DNA from: Theodoxus fluviatilis
Taxonomy: Eukaryota > Mollusca > Gastropoda > Cycloneritida > Neritidae
Direction of reading: 5' to 3'
NCBI GenBank assembly: GCA_034096865.1
Contig: JAWQFJ010002847.1
Span: forward strand, 95,001 to 109,094
DNA: 14,094 bases
Position 1 is the stretch's first letter. Every line of letters begins with the position of its first letter. Below are positions 1 through 10,935 of the stretch, one piece after another. Position numbers and translations under genes: made by a program. The notes below the pieces were generated by a model that was not told the origin of the DNA, made no database searches, and saw only the letters and a list, made by a program, of their open reading frames with translations.

Positions 1-130
1 CAAAGTTGGATTGTATACATATTTTGAAGTGACCCTGACTCTGAACTATGGAAGATAACTGTTTCAAACTTATGAATTATCTGGGGCACATGTTATACTT
101 TCATCATAAGACACATTTGGTCACATATCA

Positions 131-435
131 TCAAGGTCAAGGTCACTTTGACCCTTATGAAATGTGCCCAAAATGGGGTAGTGAACCACTAAAAGTGACC
201 ATATCTCATGGTAGAAAGTGCCAATAAGCACCATTGTGCTTCCTATGACTTGAATTAACAGCTTTGTGTTGCATGACCTTGGATGACCTTGACCTTGGGT
301 CAAGGTCACATTTTTGGGGGTACGAAAAATGTATAAAGCATTTCTTAGTGTATAATGTCATTGGTATGTTTAGTTGTTTGACCTTGACCTTGAAAGTCAC
401 ATGAAGGTCAAGGTCATATAGAGGTCAAGGTCAAG
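131..435. repeat. Dispersed repeat rich in AGGTCA half-sites
   Basis: Twelve exact AGGTCA/TGACCT hexamers fall in about 300 bases, in three clusters at 133-145, 274-308 and 379-434. Within clusters the hexamers are adjacent (AGGTCAAGGTCA) and occur on both strands; TGACCTTGACCTT at 379-391 faces AAGGTCAAGGTCA at 404-416. The words resemble nuclear-receptor half-sites, including the extended form TCAAGGTCA. In my recollection such arrays are abundant dispersed repeats in mollusc genomes, so a regulatory role should not be assumed. No credible ORF crosses the region. Confidence 0.7.
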
Positions 436-654
436 CATGTGAGTCGTATGGGCTTTGCCCTTCTTGTGACTGTTACTCTTAATAGTCTCTGTATTATCCC
501 TGATAATTTCCAAATTAAGAAGTAAGATTAAAGGGGGGCCTCTGTCGAAATTCCCCGTTTGTTTGTAAGCGATACGAGTTACCCGATAGAAATTTTGGGT
601 GTAGACTGCTTGTGGACTGGACGTCACCTGTTTTTATTTCAACCAGATAGCGTC

Positions 655-2292
655 ATGGCGTGGGTGGAGCCTCACCACGGCAAAGTGCTGACGTCACAGC
701 TGGAGCTCCAGCAGGACCAGGCCTTCACGGACCTCACCCTGGTTCTCAAAGACGGGGAGGTCCGCGCCTGTCGCTGCACGGTGGCCTCCCTGTCCCGCGT
801 CTTCCACCGCATGCTGGCCACGAACATGAGGGAGCAAAACGAGGGCGTGCTGACACTGAAGCTGGTCTCCATGGAGGACTGGTACTGCATCCTCAGCTTC
901 TACCTGTCTGGCAACAAGCTGGTCACTGCTGACAACGTGGAGGACGTCCTGGCTATTGCTCACTTGTACGAGCTGGAGGACCTGGAGAAACACTGCGGAC
1001 GAGTACTGGTGGACACTCTGACTTCAGAAAACTGCTGTTACAGGCTTGTCCTGAGCAAGACGTACGTTCTCTGTGTGACTTGGACTGTCATGGATTTCAT
1101 CAAGAAAAACTTTGGTGTCGTGCGTCTCTCTCGACAGTTTACATCTCTTCCAAAAGAGAATGTTTTAGATTTGCTGCGCATTGAAGAGTTGGTTGCAACG
1201 GAAGAATCGTTGTGTGATGCCGTTTTGCATTGGCTTGAAGCTCAAGACAGTGATGAAGAAACAACCTTAGAACTGCTCAGCCTTGTCAAACTGGAAGAGC
1301 TCTCCACACAGTATATTTGCAAGGACTTGATACACCACGGCAAGGTGGCTGAAAACGTCAGCATGCAAAAAGCCATAGCCGAAGAGATGAGTGAAAGAAG
1401 TGGATGCCTGGAACCTTGTCTGCACCCTGACGCGTGCTTTCGGCTCCCTAAAGGTGTAACCATGGACATCGTCGTTCTTGGCCACGATGTTACAAACAGA
1501 TGTCGCCTGCTCAACTACCAGAGAAGGGAGAACGAGTGGGTGGAGTGTCCAGCAGTCGATGCCAGAGATTTATGTATGGCCCAAAGGGTCGGGAACAGCA
1601 TTTTCCTCACAGGCGGCGTTGTTGCAGCGGCGGAAACGCACGTGATGCACATCGCAAGCAAGACATGGTCCCCAGGACCTGACCTCGTGCAAGGACGACA
1701 CGACCACGGCATGGCGGCAGTAGGCGACTCCGTCTTTGTGGTCGGTGGCTGGGGAGGAGAATATCTGACGTCCATTGAGAAACATGTCGTGGGTAGCGAT
1801 GGCTGGTGTAAGGTCGGTGACCTTCAGATAGCGGCTTCCACTTCGGCCGTGGCAACCATAGGTGACGTCATCGTTGTCGCTGGAGGCTGGGAATCCCCAG
1901 ACCTCATCCAGACGTTCAACATTAAAACACGGACCGCTGTCTGCCTGGACACACGCCTGCCCGTTCCTCTCAACAAAGCCCAGGGAGCCAGTCTTGCCAG
2001 CGGCGCCATTTTCGTGGGAAAAGAGGGAGACCTGGTCCACGTCAGCTTGTCTGACAACGGACTCACAGTGACCAGGCGTGGCTCTCTGCCTGGCTTTGGA
2101 ACTCGAAACGTATGCGGAATGACTGTGGAGGGTCGACACTTTTTCTGCCTCGGGGGAGGAGTGGGACAGCTGACAACCACTAGAGTGGATCGCTACAGCT
2201 TGCACGGGAAACATGCAAACATTTACGGTTTTCCAGAACTTCCCGTGGCCTTGAGAGTTCATGGGGCATTTTTGGTTTCAAGTCCTTTGTGA
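655..2292 (+). CDS. BTB-BACK-kelch (KLHL-like) protein, single exon
   Basis: A complete 545-residue protein of the KLHL type, whose members are usually substrate adaptors for Cullin-3 ubiquitin ligases in the cytosol. The BTB domain covers about residues 20-122 ([13 protein letters not shown] near its start, [12 protein letters not shown] near its end). A BACK domain follows at about 123-248, and a C-terminal beta-propeller at about 265-545. Kelch double-glycine motifs are visible at about residues 320, 364, 410 and 500 (for example VVGGWGG); other blades are degenerate, so fewer than six are obvious. ATG 655 is the first in-frame ATG, has G at +4, and is preceded only by a TTG-opened extension back to 559. 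Two in-frame stops (TGA 2290 and TGA 2296) end it. The gene has no introns and its length is normal for the family. The exact KLHL subfamily and substrate are not recognisable from sequence alone. A (TCTG)n tract begins about 40 bases after the stop. Confidence 0.93.
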   Translation: MAWVEPHHGKVLTSQLELQQDQAFTDLTLVLKDGEVRACRCTVASLSRVFHRMLATNMREQNEGVLTLKLVSMEDWYCILSFYLSGNKLVTADNVEDVLAIAHLYELEDLEKHCGRVLVDTLTSENCCYRLVLSKTYVLCVTWTVMDFIKKNFGVVRLSRQFTSLPKENVLDLLRIEELVATEESLCDAVLHWLEAQDSDEETTLELLSLVKLEELSTQYICKDLIHHGKVAENVSMQKAIAEEMSERSGCLEPCLHPDACFRLPKGVTMDIVVLGHDVTNRCRLLNYQRRENEWVECPAVDARDLCMAQRVGNSIFLTGGVVAAAETHVMHIASKTWSPGPDLVQGRHDHGMAAVGDSVFVVGGWGGEYLTSIEKHVVGSDGWCKVGDLQIAASTSAVATIGDVIVVAGGWESPDLIQTFNIKTRTAVCLDTRLPVPLNKAQGASLASGAIFVGKEGDLVHVSLSDNGLTVTRRGSLPGFGTRNVCGMTVEGRHFFCLGGGVGQLTTTRVDRYSLHGKHANIYGFPELPVALRVHGAFLVSSPL

Positions 2293-2331
2293 CCGTGAGG
2301 AAGCATGGCAAAGCTGGGCGATTTTCCTCTC

Positions 2332-3735
<1,404 letters not shown>

Positions 3736-4337
3736 GTAAGAGGATGAGAATAGAATGTAGAGATTTGTCCAGACCACTGTAGTGTAACGCGCTGTCTCTG
3801 ATCTGGTCACATACTTATGTGAGTGGATTGTAACTGCAGAGATACGTGAGAAGGCGTGTTTCTCTCACATTATGTTGCTGCATTAGAGATATATGATGTT
3901 GACTCAGACTCACTCTCTCATCTGACACTATCTCTGTCTTTGCGGTGCTTGAGAACACGTCGGATTTTACAGTTTATTCATCTAACGTATCATGTACATT
4001 CTGTAATATTGAATATAAGCCTAGTGTTTATCCTTATAAATTATCCCATATATGGCAACCTGCACTCCATGAGTTGTAAACGGTAATATTAAAAGAAAAC
4101 AATGAATAAGTACCTGATTTAATTGGGCCTTAAATAATTAACTGGCCATTTATTTATACACTATATCACTTTTTGAATTTATTCATTGGCGCAGAATGTA
4201 CTTTGACTAACGCGCTTTCAAACGGAGGGAAGTTTGTCATATGGGACTGTTGATTTAAGACAGTTGTTAGAAAATGTTATGTCAGCACAATTTTGCCTTC
4301 ACTGGGAACCACAGATCCAAGCTTAGAGTTAGAAATT
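3736..4337. other. AT-rich non-coding stretch
   Basis: I find no recognisable gene here. The short open frames (such as 3856-4086) lack similarity to any family I know. The stretch could contain the 3' UTR of the kelch gene: there is no AATAAA between that gene's stop and position 4088, where an ATTAAA occurs. Confidence 0.5.
4088..4093 (+). promoter_or_regulatory. Candidate poly(A) signal ATTAAA
   Basis: This is the first near-canonical poly(A) hexamer I find after the kelch stop codon, about 1.8 kb downstream and beyond the TCTG tract. Chance occurrence is likely in AT-rich DNA. Confidence 0.2.
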
Positions 4338-4392
4338 CCGTCTGCTCTGGCTGAGGTTCGCGCAGAGGTTGTTTAAAGCCAGAGCAGGACGG
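4338..4392. repeat. Imperfect inverted repeat (15-bp stem)
   Basis: CCGTCTGCTCTGGCT at 4338-4352 pairs with AGCCAGAGCAGGACGG at 4377-4392, with one bulged G and a loop of about 24 bases. It could be a fragment of a mobile element, the regulatory or LTR-like DNA of one, or a structured transcript. An AATAAA follows at 4461-4466. I cannot assign it to a family. Confidence 0.5.
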
Positions 4393-4460
4393 AGGCGACA
4401 CAGGCCGCGGGGAGGTCATCCCAGCAGGCAGTGGCTATGTACTGGCTGACTGTTAACATG

Positions 4461-4466
4461 AATAAA
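4461..4466 (+). promoter_or_regulatory. Candidate poly(A) signal AATAAA
   Basis: A canonical hexamer in a GC-moderate stretch that follows the inverted repeat and lies about 130 bases before the next candidate start codon. The arrangement resembles the R-U5 part of an LTR, but no matching second LTR is in the window. Confidence 0.25.
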
Positions 4467-4624
4467 GACTGAGAAATTTGATACCACGCCTTCTTGTCTG
4501 CTGATTCCTTGGAGGGAGTGAAGGGAGAGAGACAAGTACACCGTTAGTAAGGGTCACGGTTTGCGAGAGTTGCTTCCCTTGATCGGAGTAAACATGAGAC
4601 AAGGTGGAGAAGAGCAAACTTTGA

Positions 4625-4942
4625 GTGAAGGATGACCGAAGTTATTTTGAACGTCTTGACGCCGCAGCAAAGCTGAGATACAGCACCAAATTAATGTACA
4701 TTTGTGGCAACGACCCTTATGAAGTGCCAAGTCGATTATGGTCGGCCAGTCCTGACGATTATCCTTCGCTGGATTACATCGCGATTGTGAACTATTTCGT
4801 GTATGGCGTGAGTGCCTACACGATGAAAGAATTTCGAGCGCACAAAAGCCTCATGGCCTACAAGAATTTTTTAGATGGATGGGTGAGGGAGATTGCAACA
4901 TTCACACCAGATGGGTGTGATCACTCTGTTGTAAGAGCAAAG
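4625..4942 (+). CDS. Probable first coding exon of a YqaJ/SWIM-type invertebrate protein (partial)
   Basis: Positions 4625-4942 translate to about 106 residues resembling the N-terminal conserved block of a large, poorly characterised invertebrate family. Family members carry a SWIM zinc finger and often a YqaJ-like nuclease domain further on. Matching landmarks are NDPYE, a Trp-Ser pair, a D/N-Y-x-x-x-I-V-N-Y-F segment, SAYT, HKSLMAYKNFLDGWV and a final VVRAKV. In the family the next residues continue after KV, and here AAG|GTATGC at 4940-4948 is a good phase-0 splice donor. The downstream SWIM and nuclease exons are not in the window. The frame has no ATG before 4694, and a TGA sits at 4622-4624. 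ATG 4594 (A at -3) is one base out of frame with it, so a one-base insertion near 4630-4631 is suspected. Function is unknown. The assignment is from memory of the family pattern. Confidence 0.55.
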
Positions 4943-6134
4943 GTATGCTGATGTACATTTTCGTGTCTGTCAGTGACACATCATAAGTAGTAGTAGCGCT
5001 GTCTGAGTTAGTGAGTACTTCAATGCCATTTCCAACTGAGTGATTGACTAGAAGTAGTAGCCACTAGCAGTAGTATTACTATTACTAGTCAGAAGTAGTA
5101 GTAGTGGTAATATAAAGTGAAAGGGCCTATGATGTCCAATTTGTGTTATTTGTCAAATTTGTGTTTGTAGATCAGTGTACATTACACATTCAGATTTTTT
5201 TAGTAGGCTGTGCATCATGCAGAAAAAATCTTGGGAGTGTGTGTGGTAAAACTTAAAAAAATATATTCACCATTGTCACTAAGTATGATGGATTGTTGAG
5301 ATATAACTTTAGGTGCACAAGCACCGATTAGTTGACAACTTTTGCCCTAAATTCCTCAGGTGCTTTGTGTAACTGTTACAACTAGGCTGTCTCACATCAA
5401 ACAGATATGCAGGCTTTCCTGAGGAAAGATTTAAAAATAAGATAATGCAGTTTACCCCCTGGTCATTTGGGGAAAAGTGTGTGATGCATAAACACCATCT
5501 CCCTTCTGGGAAGCATGCAACTAGGTTGTGGATGTATGCTCTAACATGATAGTTCCCAACTGTCCCTGGATAGATAGAGGCACTGTGAGTTTAGCTCATT
5601 GCTCAGGGATGATACTCAATAGAAGCCATGCATGTTTGAGATTCTTCACATATTAGTCACAAAACAAGTGCAGGTTGAGCATTCTAATTATATGGCCAGG
5701 GCCACTGATGACCCCAAAAGTACTGACATCAACTTGATGTGTATTTTGTTTGTACAAAGCTAACATATGTTGGGTAAATGGAAAACCTCATCTCTAGGCA
5801 TACACTGACCAGGTAAACATGAATGCAAGAATCTGAGTTTTTTATAATCAATACCTGTAGGTTGATAAATAGTCTTGAACAGAATATATTTACTAGATGA
5901 TAACATAACTTCATAAGTATTGTCCCATAAAGTGATGTACTGAAAATGACACCTGCAGCATGAAGACACACTAGGCACAAAGCAGACACCTTCATGCTAC
6001 TTGCACATTTGAACATAGGATTGTAAGCATTGGCAATACACAATTTAACACAAACTTACAAACTACAGCATTTTTGTGCTCTCTCAACATAGAGTTCACA
6101 TTGGGTATTGTGGTCTGTTGATTTTATTGAGAAT

Positions 6135-6137
<3 letters not shown>
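4943..6137. other. Non-coding stretch, probably intron or intergenic
   Basis: If the exon before it is real, this is the start of its first intron. It is AT-rich, with a degenerate AGT/AGTAGT trinucleotide patch at about 4985-5110. The minus-strand open frame at 5729-6043 shows no recognisable domain. I see nothing else. Confidence 0.5.

Positions 6138-6184
<47 letters not shown>
6138..6184. repeat. (CA)n microsatellite
   Basis: A pure run of about 23 CA dinucleotides. Confidence 0.98.
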
Positions 6185-6188
<4 letters not shown>

Positions 6189-6189
6189 T

Positions 6190-6442
6190 ACACACACATA
6201 CCACCCCCCACCCCCACCACACACACACACACACACACACACCACACACACCACCACCACCCCACACACACCACCACCACCCCACACACACACACACCAC
6301 ACACACCACCACCACCCCACACACACCACCACCACCCCACACACACACACACCACCACCACCACCACACACCCCCCACCCACCCACCCACACACACACAC
6401 ACCCCCACACCACACCCACATCACACACACTCACTCACTCAT
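6190..6442. repeat. Compound CA / CCA microsatellite
   Basis: CA runs alternate with CCACCACCACCC blocks; the module ACACACCACCACCACCCC recurs at least four times between 6240 and 6340. The minus strand is therefore rich in GGGGTGGTGG. Long open frames of Thr-His or Cys-Val here are repeat artefacts. Confidence 0.95.
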
Positions 6443-7311
6443 TCTTGTAAAAGTGTCATTATAAATATAATGATGACAGAGTAAACCAGATAGCACTTTA
6501 TGAAGAACTTCTGTAGAACTATGGAACACCCTTTCGGGGCTGAAGACATGTTGTGTCAATATTACTTCATAGTCACTTTCACAAAACAGTAAAGTTATCA
6601 GTAGGTTCACAGCCAGGTGAGATGGATGGAAATACATGTTCTTCCCACTGTTGAAATGAGCATTCATTCCTCTGCCGATCCTGCAACTTTCAGCGTTGTT
6701 TGTAAAGTAACTGAGCGGGAAAAGTGATTTGACGTTGACCACTGTTTTCATAAGTAGGCGCGAAAATGGTGCCATTCTGCGCGCGACGCAAACTCGCTGA
6801 AAAATTCGCATTAAATAACGAAGGTAATCCCCTACACAAGATCAACAAAAACAAAAAACATAGATATCGGATCCTTGTCCATTTCTCATGAAGTAGATGT
6901 GTTTTTTAAGTCAAAAAGACTATGTTCTTTTTTGTACGTGGCTTCGATAGGGATGAACCCATCGTTTTTTCAATTTGTCTCCGCTGTTGGACGGCCAATT
7001 GGACATGCTACTTACAAGTTTAAAAAGTCCCTGGCAAACCGGTTGCTAGAGCTAGAGCCTGTTCTTTATTTCAAATAAATTTGATCTCCTAGATGTACTG
7101 GCATTGCTACAATTTCGTACACAGCACGAGCGTACCATTTTCCACACCTCACACGATGTCGGATAGGTCGTGAAATGATGCAGAAATGGCTACGAAGCAG
7201 TCTCGTGTTTACTCCGTTCAAGGGAAGTCACTCGCGCGCCAAATACGTCATCCTTACTAACCTCTGCCTGCTGGAGGCATGCCACGCCCCGGCCACACGG
7301 CACCATGCTTC
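6443..7311. other. Unassigned stretch with short open frames
   Basis: No recognisable gene. A minus-strand frame of 126 codons (6431-6811) and a plus-strand frame of 67 codons (6875-7078) show no domain I know. GC-richer, CpG-containing patches at about 6755-6800 and 7225-7310 stand out from the AT-rich surroundings. An AATAAA lies at 7074-7079. Confidence 0.4.
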
Positions 7312-7455
7312 GTCTGCCTCTGTCTCTGTCTCCGTGTCTGTCTCCGTGTCTGTCTGTGTGTCTGTGTGTCTGTCTGTCTGTCTGTCTGTCTGTCTGCCTG
7401 TCTGTCTGACTGTCTGTGTGTCTGTCTGTGTGTCTGCCTCTCTGTCTCTCTCTCC

Positions 7456-7550
<95 letters not shown>

Positions 7551-7561
7551 TCCCTCCCTCT

Positions 7562-7634
<73 letters not shown>

Positions 7635-7732
7635 TCTGTCTGTCTGCCTGTGTGTGTACGTATGTCTATCTGTCTGTGTGTGTGTCTGTCTGTCTGTCTG
7701 TCTGTCTGTCGCTGTCTCTGTCTCTCTCTCTC

Positions 7733-7782
<50 letters not shown>

Positions 7783-7794
7783 TCTCTCTTCCCT
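7312..7794. repeat. Compound (TCTG)n / (TC)n pyrimidine tract
   Basis: TCTG repeats flank long pure (TC)n blocks at about 7463-7546 and 7569-7630, and another TC block lies at about 7739-7780. The plus strand is almost entirely pyrimidine across the TC blocks, a composition able to form triplex (H-DNA) structures. The tract ends in TTCCCTGTAG, a sequence that looks like a 3' splice site. Ser-Leu and Arg-Glu open frames here are repeat artefacts. Confidence 0.97.
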
Positions 7795-7798
7795 GTAG

Positions 7799-8479
7799 AT
7801 AATATTTGCAAGTTCGTGGCAAGGGTAGCCAACGATCAAGAACTATTTGTGAAAGTCATGGCTTGACATTTTCACATATGTAAAACCTAAAGGCATCTGC
7901 AGACTTGTATGCACCAAAGAGAAAATAATATAAGCATGGCCTGTGTTTGGTGTCAGCATGTCTACATTTCCCCCCCGTCAAGTTAGCGCATTGATCACAT
8001 GTCATCTTGGAATACATCACCTCATTGTGTAGCAGTTCGCGTTTAGTGTCCAGTGTTCAGTTTTGACTGGGTTTCAAAGTACATATGGCCAAAGCATTGA
8101 AAACGTTAGTGGCTTTTTTATAACGTTTATATTTGTGACCAGCCAGCACGAAGAAGCAATCCTAATTTTCGCAGGGTGCTTCGCCCAGTAATACTAAACG
8201 GGGCTTAGTCAGGATCAGCTGTGGCAGCAGTGCTTACCAGGAACACAAAATGCTCATGTCCATGAAAATTCTGCCTGAAACAAGCGTTTAAATGCGTGGA
8301 AATAAGCGTTTTATTGCCTTTATACCTGCACTATGTAGCACCTGTGCAGGGAATCTTCAGGGGCCATATTCCTTCTGTCTTCAAAAGAGCATTATTTCTA
8401 CACTTGAATCCTACAATCTTCATAATTGTATCAAATCAACCAGAAAAGAGTGTTCATTTTGAAAACATCTGCATTGTCA
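7799..8479. other. Non-coding stretch, nothing recognised
   Basis: Positions 7799-7866 keep one open frame of 22 codons after the splice-acceptor-like CTGTAG and then stop at TGA 7864. The rest has no ORF of note, no repeat family I know and no clear signal. Confidence 0.4.
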
Positions 8480-8553
8480 ACACACACACATACACACACA
8501 CACACAGAAAAAGACACACACACGCGCACACGTGTGCACACACACTCACTCTC

Positions 8554-8592
<39 letters not shown>

Positions 8593-8641
8593 AACACACA
8601 AAAAAGACACACACGCGCGCACACGTGTGCACACACACTCA

Positions 8642-8691
<50 letters not shown>

Positions 8692-8949
8692 AAGGCACAC
8701 ACACGCGCACACGTGTGCACACACACTCACTCACACACACATACACAAACACACACACACACAGAAAAAGGCACACACACGCGCACACGTGTGCACACAC
8801 ACTCACTCACACACACACACACACACACACGCGCACACACACATACAAACACACACACACACACACATAAATACACACACATAAACACACACACACGTAA
8901 ACACACACACACACACACACAAACACACACTCACATATACACACACACA

Positions 8950-8995
<46 letters not shown>

Positions 8996-9094
8996 AAAAC
9001 ACACACTCACATATACACACACACACTCACACACACACACACACACATAAAAACACACACTCACATACACACACACATACTCAATCGCACACAC
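8480..9094. repeat. CA-rich minisatellite with higher-order units
   Basis: (CA)n DNA carrying two nested tandem families. The first has four copies, each with an AGAAAAAG-like start (or A-run), then CACACACGCGCACACGTGTG and a CTCACTC block; the 12-base palindrome GCACACGTGTGC is at 8526, 8619, 8707 and 8783 (93, 88 and 76 bases apart). The second has three copies containing ACACTCACATA(T)ACACAC at about 8925, 9002 and 9056. Thr-His open frames here are artefacts. Confidence 0.95.
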
Positions 9095-9332
9095 CGAGTA
9101 AGGACTCCTGTTGTGGTGTTTGGTAACACTTTTTTCAATAAATCTTTTTTCAGTCGGACACAGCGTTTGTAATAAGAAACATTAACAATGTATACTTTAG
9201 TTGTTTGTAAAGACAAATCTTTTCATAGGATCCACGTCCACTGCATTAGTTATTTATTCTGCTTTTCTTTGCTTTGGTTTGGTTGGGGGGTGGGAGATGT
9301 GTTTTGTTTTTGTTTTTCATCGTCTTCTACAG
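9095..9332. other. Non-coding flank with AATAAA
   Basis: An AATAAA at 9137-9142 is followed by a T-rich stretch. A G-run and T-rich tract leads to CTTCTACAG at 9324-9332, which resembles a 3' splice site. No gene is recognised. Confidence 0.3.
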
Positions 9333-9698
9333 TTATAGAGAAGAAATGCCGAGACTTGGAGCCTAGGTACTATCTTCCCCGGGTGGAAAGCCTCTGGTCA
9401 TGTGGGCGAATCACGAAGAATCTTCTACACGACCTCTTGTATGCTAATCCCAGTTGCGTTCAAGGCAAAAACTGCCACAAGATCATCAAGCCAAATATTA
9501 CGAAGACGAAGACAAAACCAATTACGACAATCTCTGCATCACGAGCGTTTCAACAATGAAGGCACAGAGAATAGCAACAACATGGATGTTGACAAGGAAG
9601 GTGAAAATGAAAGCTGCGCAATCGCCGACGATGGGAACGTTTATGGTGACAAGGAAGCCGTCGATCACGCTGCCAGTGGCGATGGATTAGTGTCGTAG
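9333..9698 (+). other. Overlapping open frames of unknown coding status
   Basis: After the splice-acceptor-like CTACAG, two frames are open together: one to TGA 9557-9559, the other from 9339 to TAG 9696-9698. A third frame (9454-9690) reads YYEDEDKTNYDNL, a tyrosine-rich acidic stretch like a receptor tail. The second frame ends in an acidic segment (MDVDKEGENESC). The most protein-like segments sit in different frames, so this is either a frameshifted remnant of one gene or chance. No domain or family is recognised. Confidence 0.25.
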
Positions 9699-10288
9699 CG
9701 GCATTGACAACGTCCCACTTGAGGTTTCACTGTGTACCTAGAGTTTCAGGGATGTCCGCAGAAGAGATCTGAGTCTCACAGGCATCGAGCCGGACGGCTA
9801 GGAACACCTCCCAGACAACCTTGACTGCTGGAGGGCTGCTGTAGGAGAAGGCACCAGATGAAGCGAGACAAGGAGAAGCCTGCAGGCGGTTGATAGGAGT
9901 AACCTCAGGAAACACGGGCAGGACGGCCAGATCTCTTTCTCACAGCATCTTCACCTGCAGAGGGTGTAGGAGGAACTGTCGGTCCATAATTGCACTGGAC
10001 AGCCACTCCAAACGCAACTCAAGGACGGATTAGCTCGCCGAACCAGAACAGTCTCACGAAACCGGCAGGTTATAACGAAAAAAGAGACGTGCGCTTTAAA
10101 TATGTACAGTGCCAGTTCTGCTCCCTCTGTCAGTGAACTGTACAAATGTAACAGTTCCCGCCAAAATATATGTCGCAGTAGTTCAATAAGCGTCTTTAGA
10201 AATCCCATAGTGTTGGTACTTTAAGTGATATACGAGTCAGTGACGTTAGGTGTAGTTCCATTAGAAATAGTTATGATAATGATTTTCC
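9699..10288. other. Unassigned stretch of mixed composition
   Basis: Short minus-strand frames at 9727-9915 and 9951-10208 have no recognisable domain and lack supporting signals. GAACTGT and ACAGTTC at 10135-10141 and 10151-10157 form a 7-bp hairpin. Nothing can be assigned. Confidence 0.35.
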
Positions 10289-10388
10289 ATGGTGATGGTG
10301 GTGGTGGTGATGGTGGTGGTGATGGTGGTGGTGATGGTGGTGGTGATGGTGGTGGTGATGGTGGTTGTGGTGGTTGTGGTGGTGGTGG
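10289..10388. repeat. (GATGGTGGTGGT)n minisatellite
   Basis: About 100 bases of GGT and GAT triplets with a mostly 12-base period, decaying into GGTTGT at its right end. The minus strand reads as poly-histidine in one frame, which is a by-product of the repeat. Confidence 0.95.
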
Positions 10389-10650
10389 CGACTGAAGTTT
10401 TTCTGCAGGCTGTAGTCCTTTTGATTTGCCTTTTCAATAACTGTGTTTAACAAAAGTAAAAAGAAAGGGCGCTGAAAAGAATGGTATTTATTGGGAGAAT
10501 GAATATATCGTCATACCTAGATAAAAGTCATTATTGTAAAATATGGTCGAACATATGTTTTTCACATCACTTTGTAGTACATTTAATATAGTATATGACT
10601 GTGTGCTTTGTTTATGAGAGAAATAGCCATTTTATGTTGGCCGCCATCAG
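10389..10650. other. AT-rich flank of the retrotransposon
   Basis: No ORF, repeat or signal of note. Base composition changes from AT-rich to GC-richer near 10640, which may mark the insertion junction. Confidence 0.35.
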
Positions 10651-10762
10651 TTGATATCAAAGGGCATGCAGAGAAAAACCACAATGACACTGGGTCTGCG
10701 ATTTGCGAACGGCCACAGCCGAGCCTCAGTTCTGGTAACCGAAGACTGCAGCTGTGACTCCT

Positions 10763-10768
10763 TTTATT
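10763..10768 (-). promoter_or_regulatory. Candidate poly(A) signal of the retrotransposon
   Basis: The minus strand reads AATAAA about 170 bases beyond the recombinase stop codon, a plausible place for the element's transcript end. The plus strand shows TTTATT. Confidence 0.4.
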
Positions 10769-10824
10769 ATGGCAAGGAGGGAAGCGAGCGAGTTCCGCTC
10801 CATTTGGGCGAAACAAGCGCCATA

Positions 10825-10850
10825 GCGCAGACAGCTACAGGTGTCTGCGC
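10825..10850. repeat. Perfect 9-bp hairpin in the element's 3' region
   Basis: GCGCAGACA at 10825-10833 and TGTCTGCGC at 10842-10850 are exact inverted repeats with an 8-base loop. GGGCG at 10806-10810 and CGCCC at 10853-10857 could extend the pairing. It lies between the recombinase stop and the candidate poly(A) signal, where DIRS elements keep their complementary terminal sequences. Confidence 0.6.
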
Positions 10851-10935
10851 CACGCCCACATGAAGAGACGGAAAGGAGAGTACCAACTGCCCCCCGAGGG
10901 CGTGGCACGGGGTGAAAATCACTGCAGATGAATAA

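Noticed and set aside
559..654. N-terminal extension of the kelch frame
   Set aside because: Opens at TTG, has no ATG before 655, and falls in repeat-like DNA.
689..1870. TGACGTCA (CRE) palindromes at 689 and 1863
   Set aside because: Both lie inside the kelch coding sequence and fit its codons; chance is the simplest explanation.
1570..2262. 230-codon minus-strand frame inside the kelch gene
   Set aside because: Antisense shadow of a real coding region; no domain of its own.
5729..6043. 104-codon minus-strand frame
   Set aside because: AT-rich, no domain, no supporting signals.
6431..6811. 126-codon minus-strand frame
   Set aside because: No recognisable domain; runs into a CA repeat flank; left as unassigned DNA.
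7175..7866. Ser-Leu and Arg-Glu rich open frames on both strands
   Set aside because: They are translations of the TC/TCTG tract.
8296..9126. Thr-His rich open frame of 276 codons
   Set aside because: Almost entirely CA repeat; the short unique N-terminal part has no recognisable domain.
10271..10453. Poly-histidine open frame on the minus strand
   Set aside because: By-product of the GGT/GAT minisatellite.
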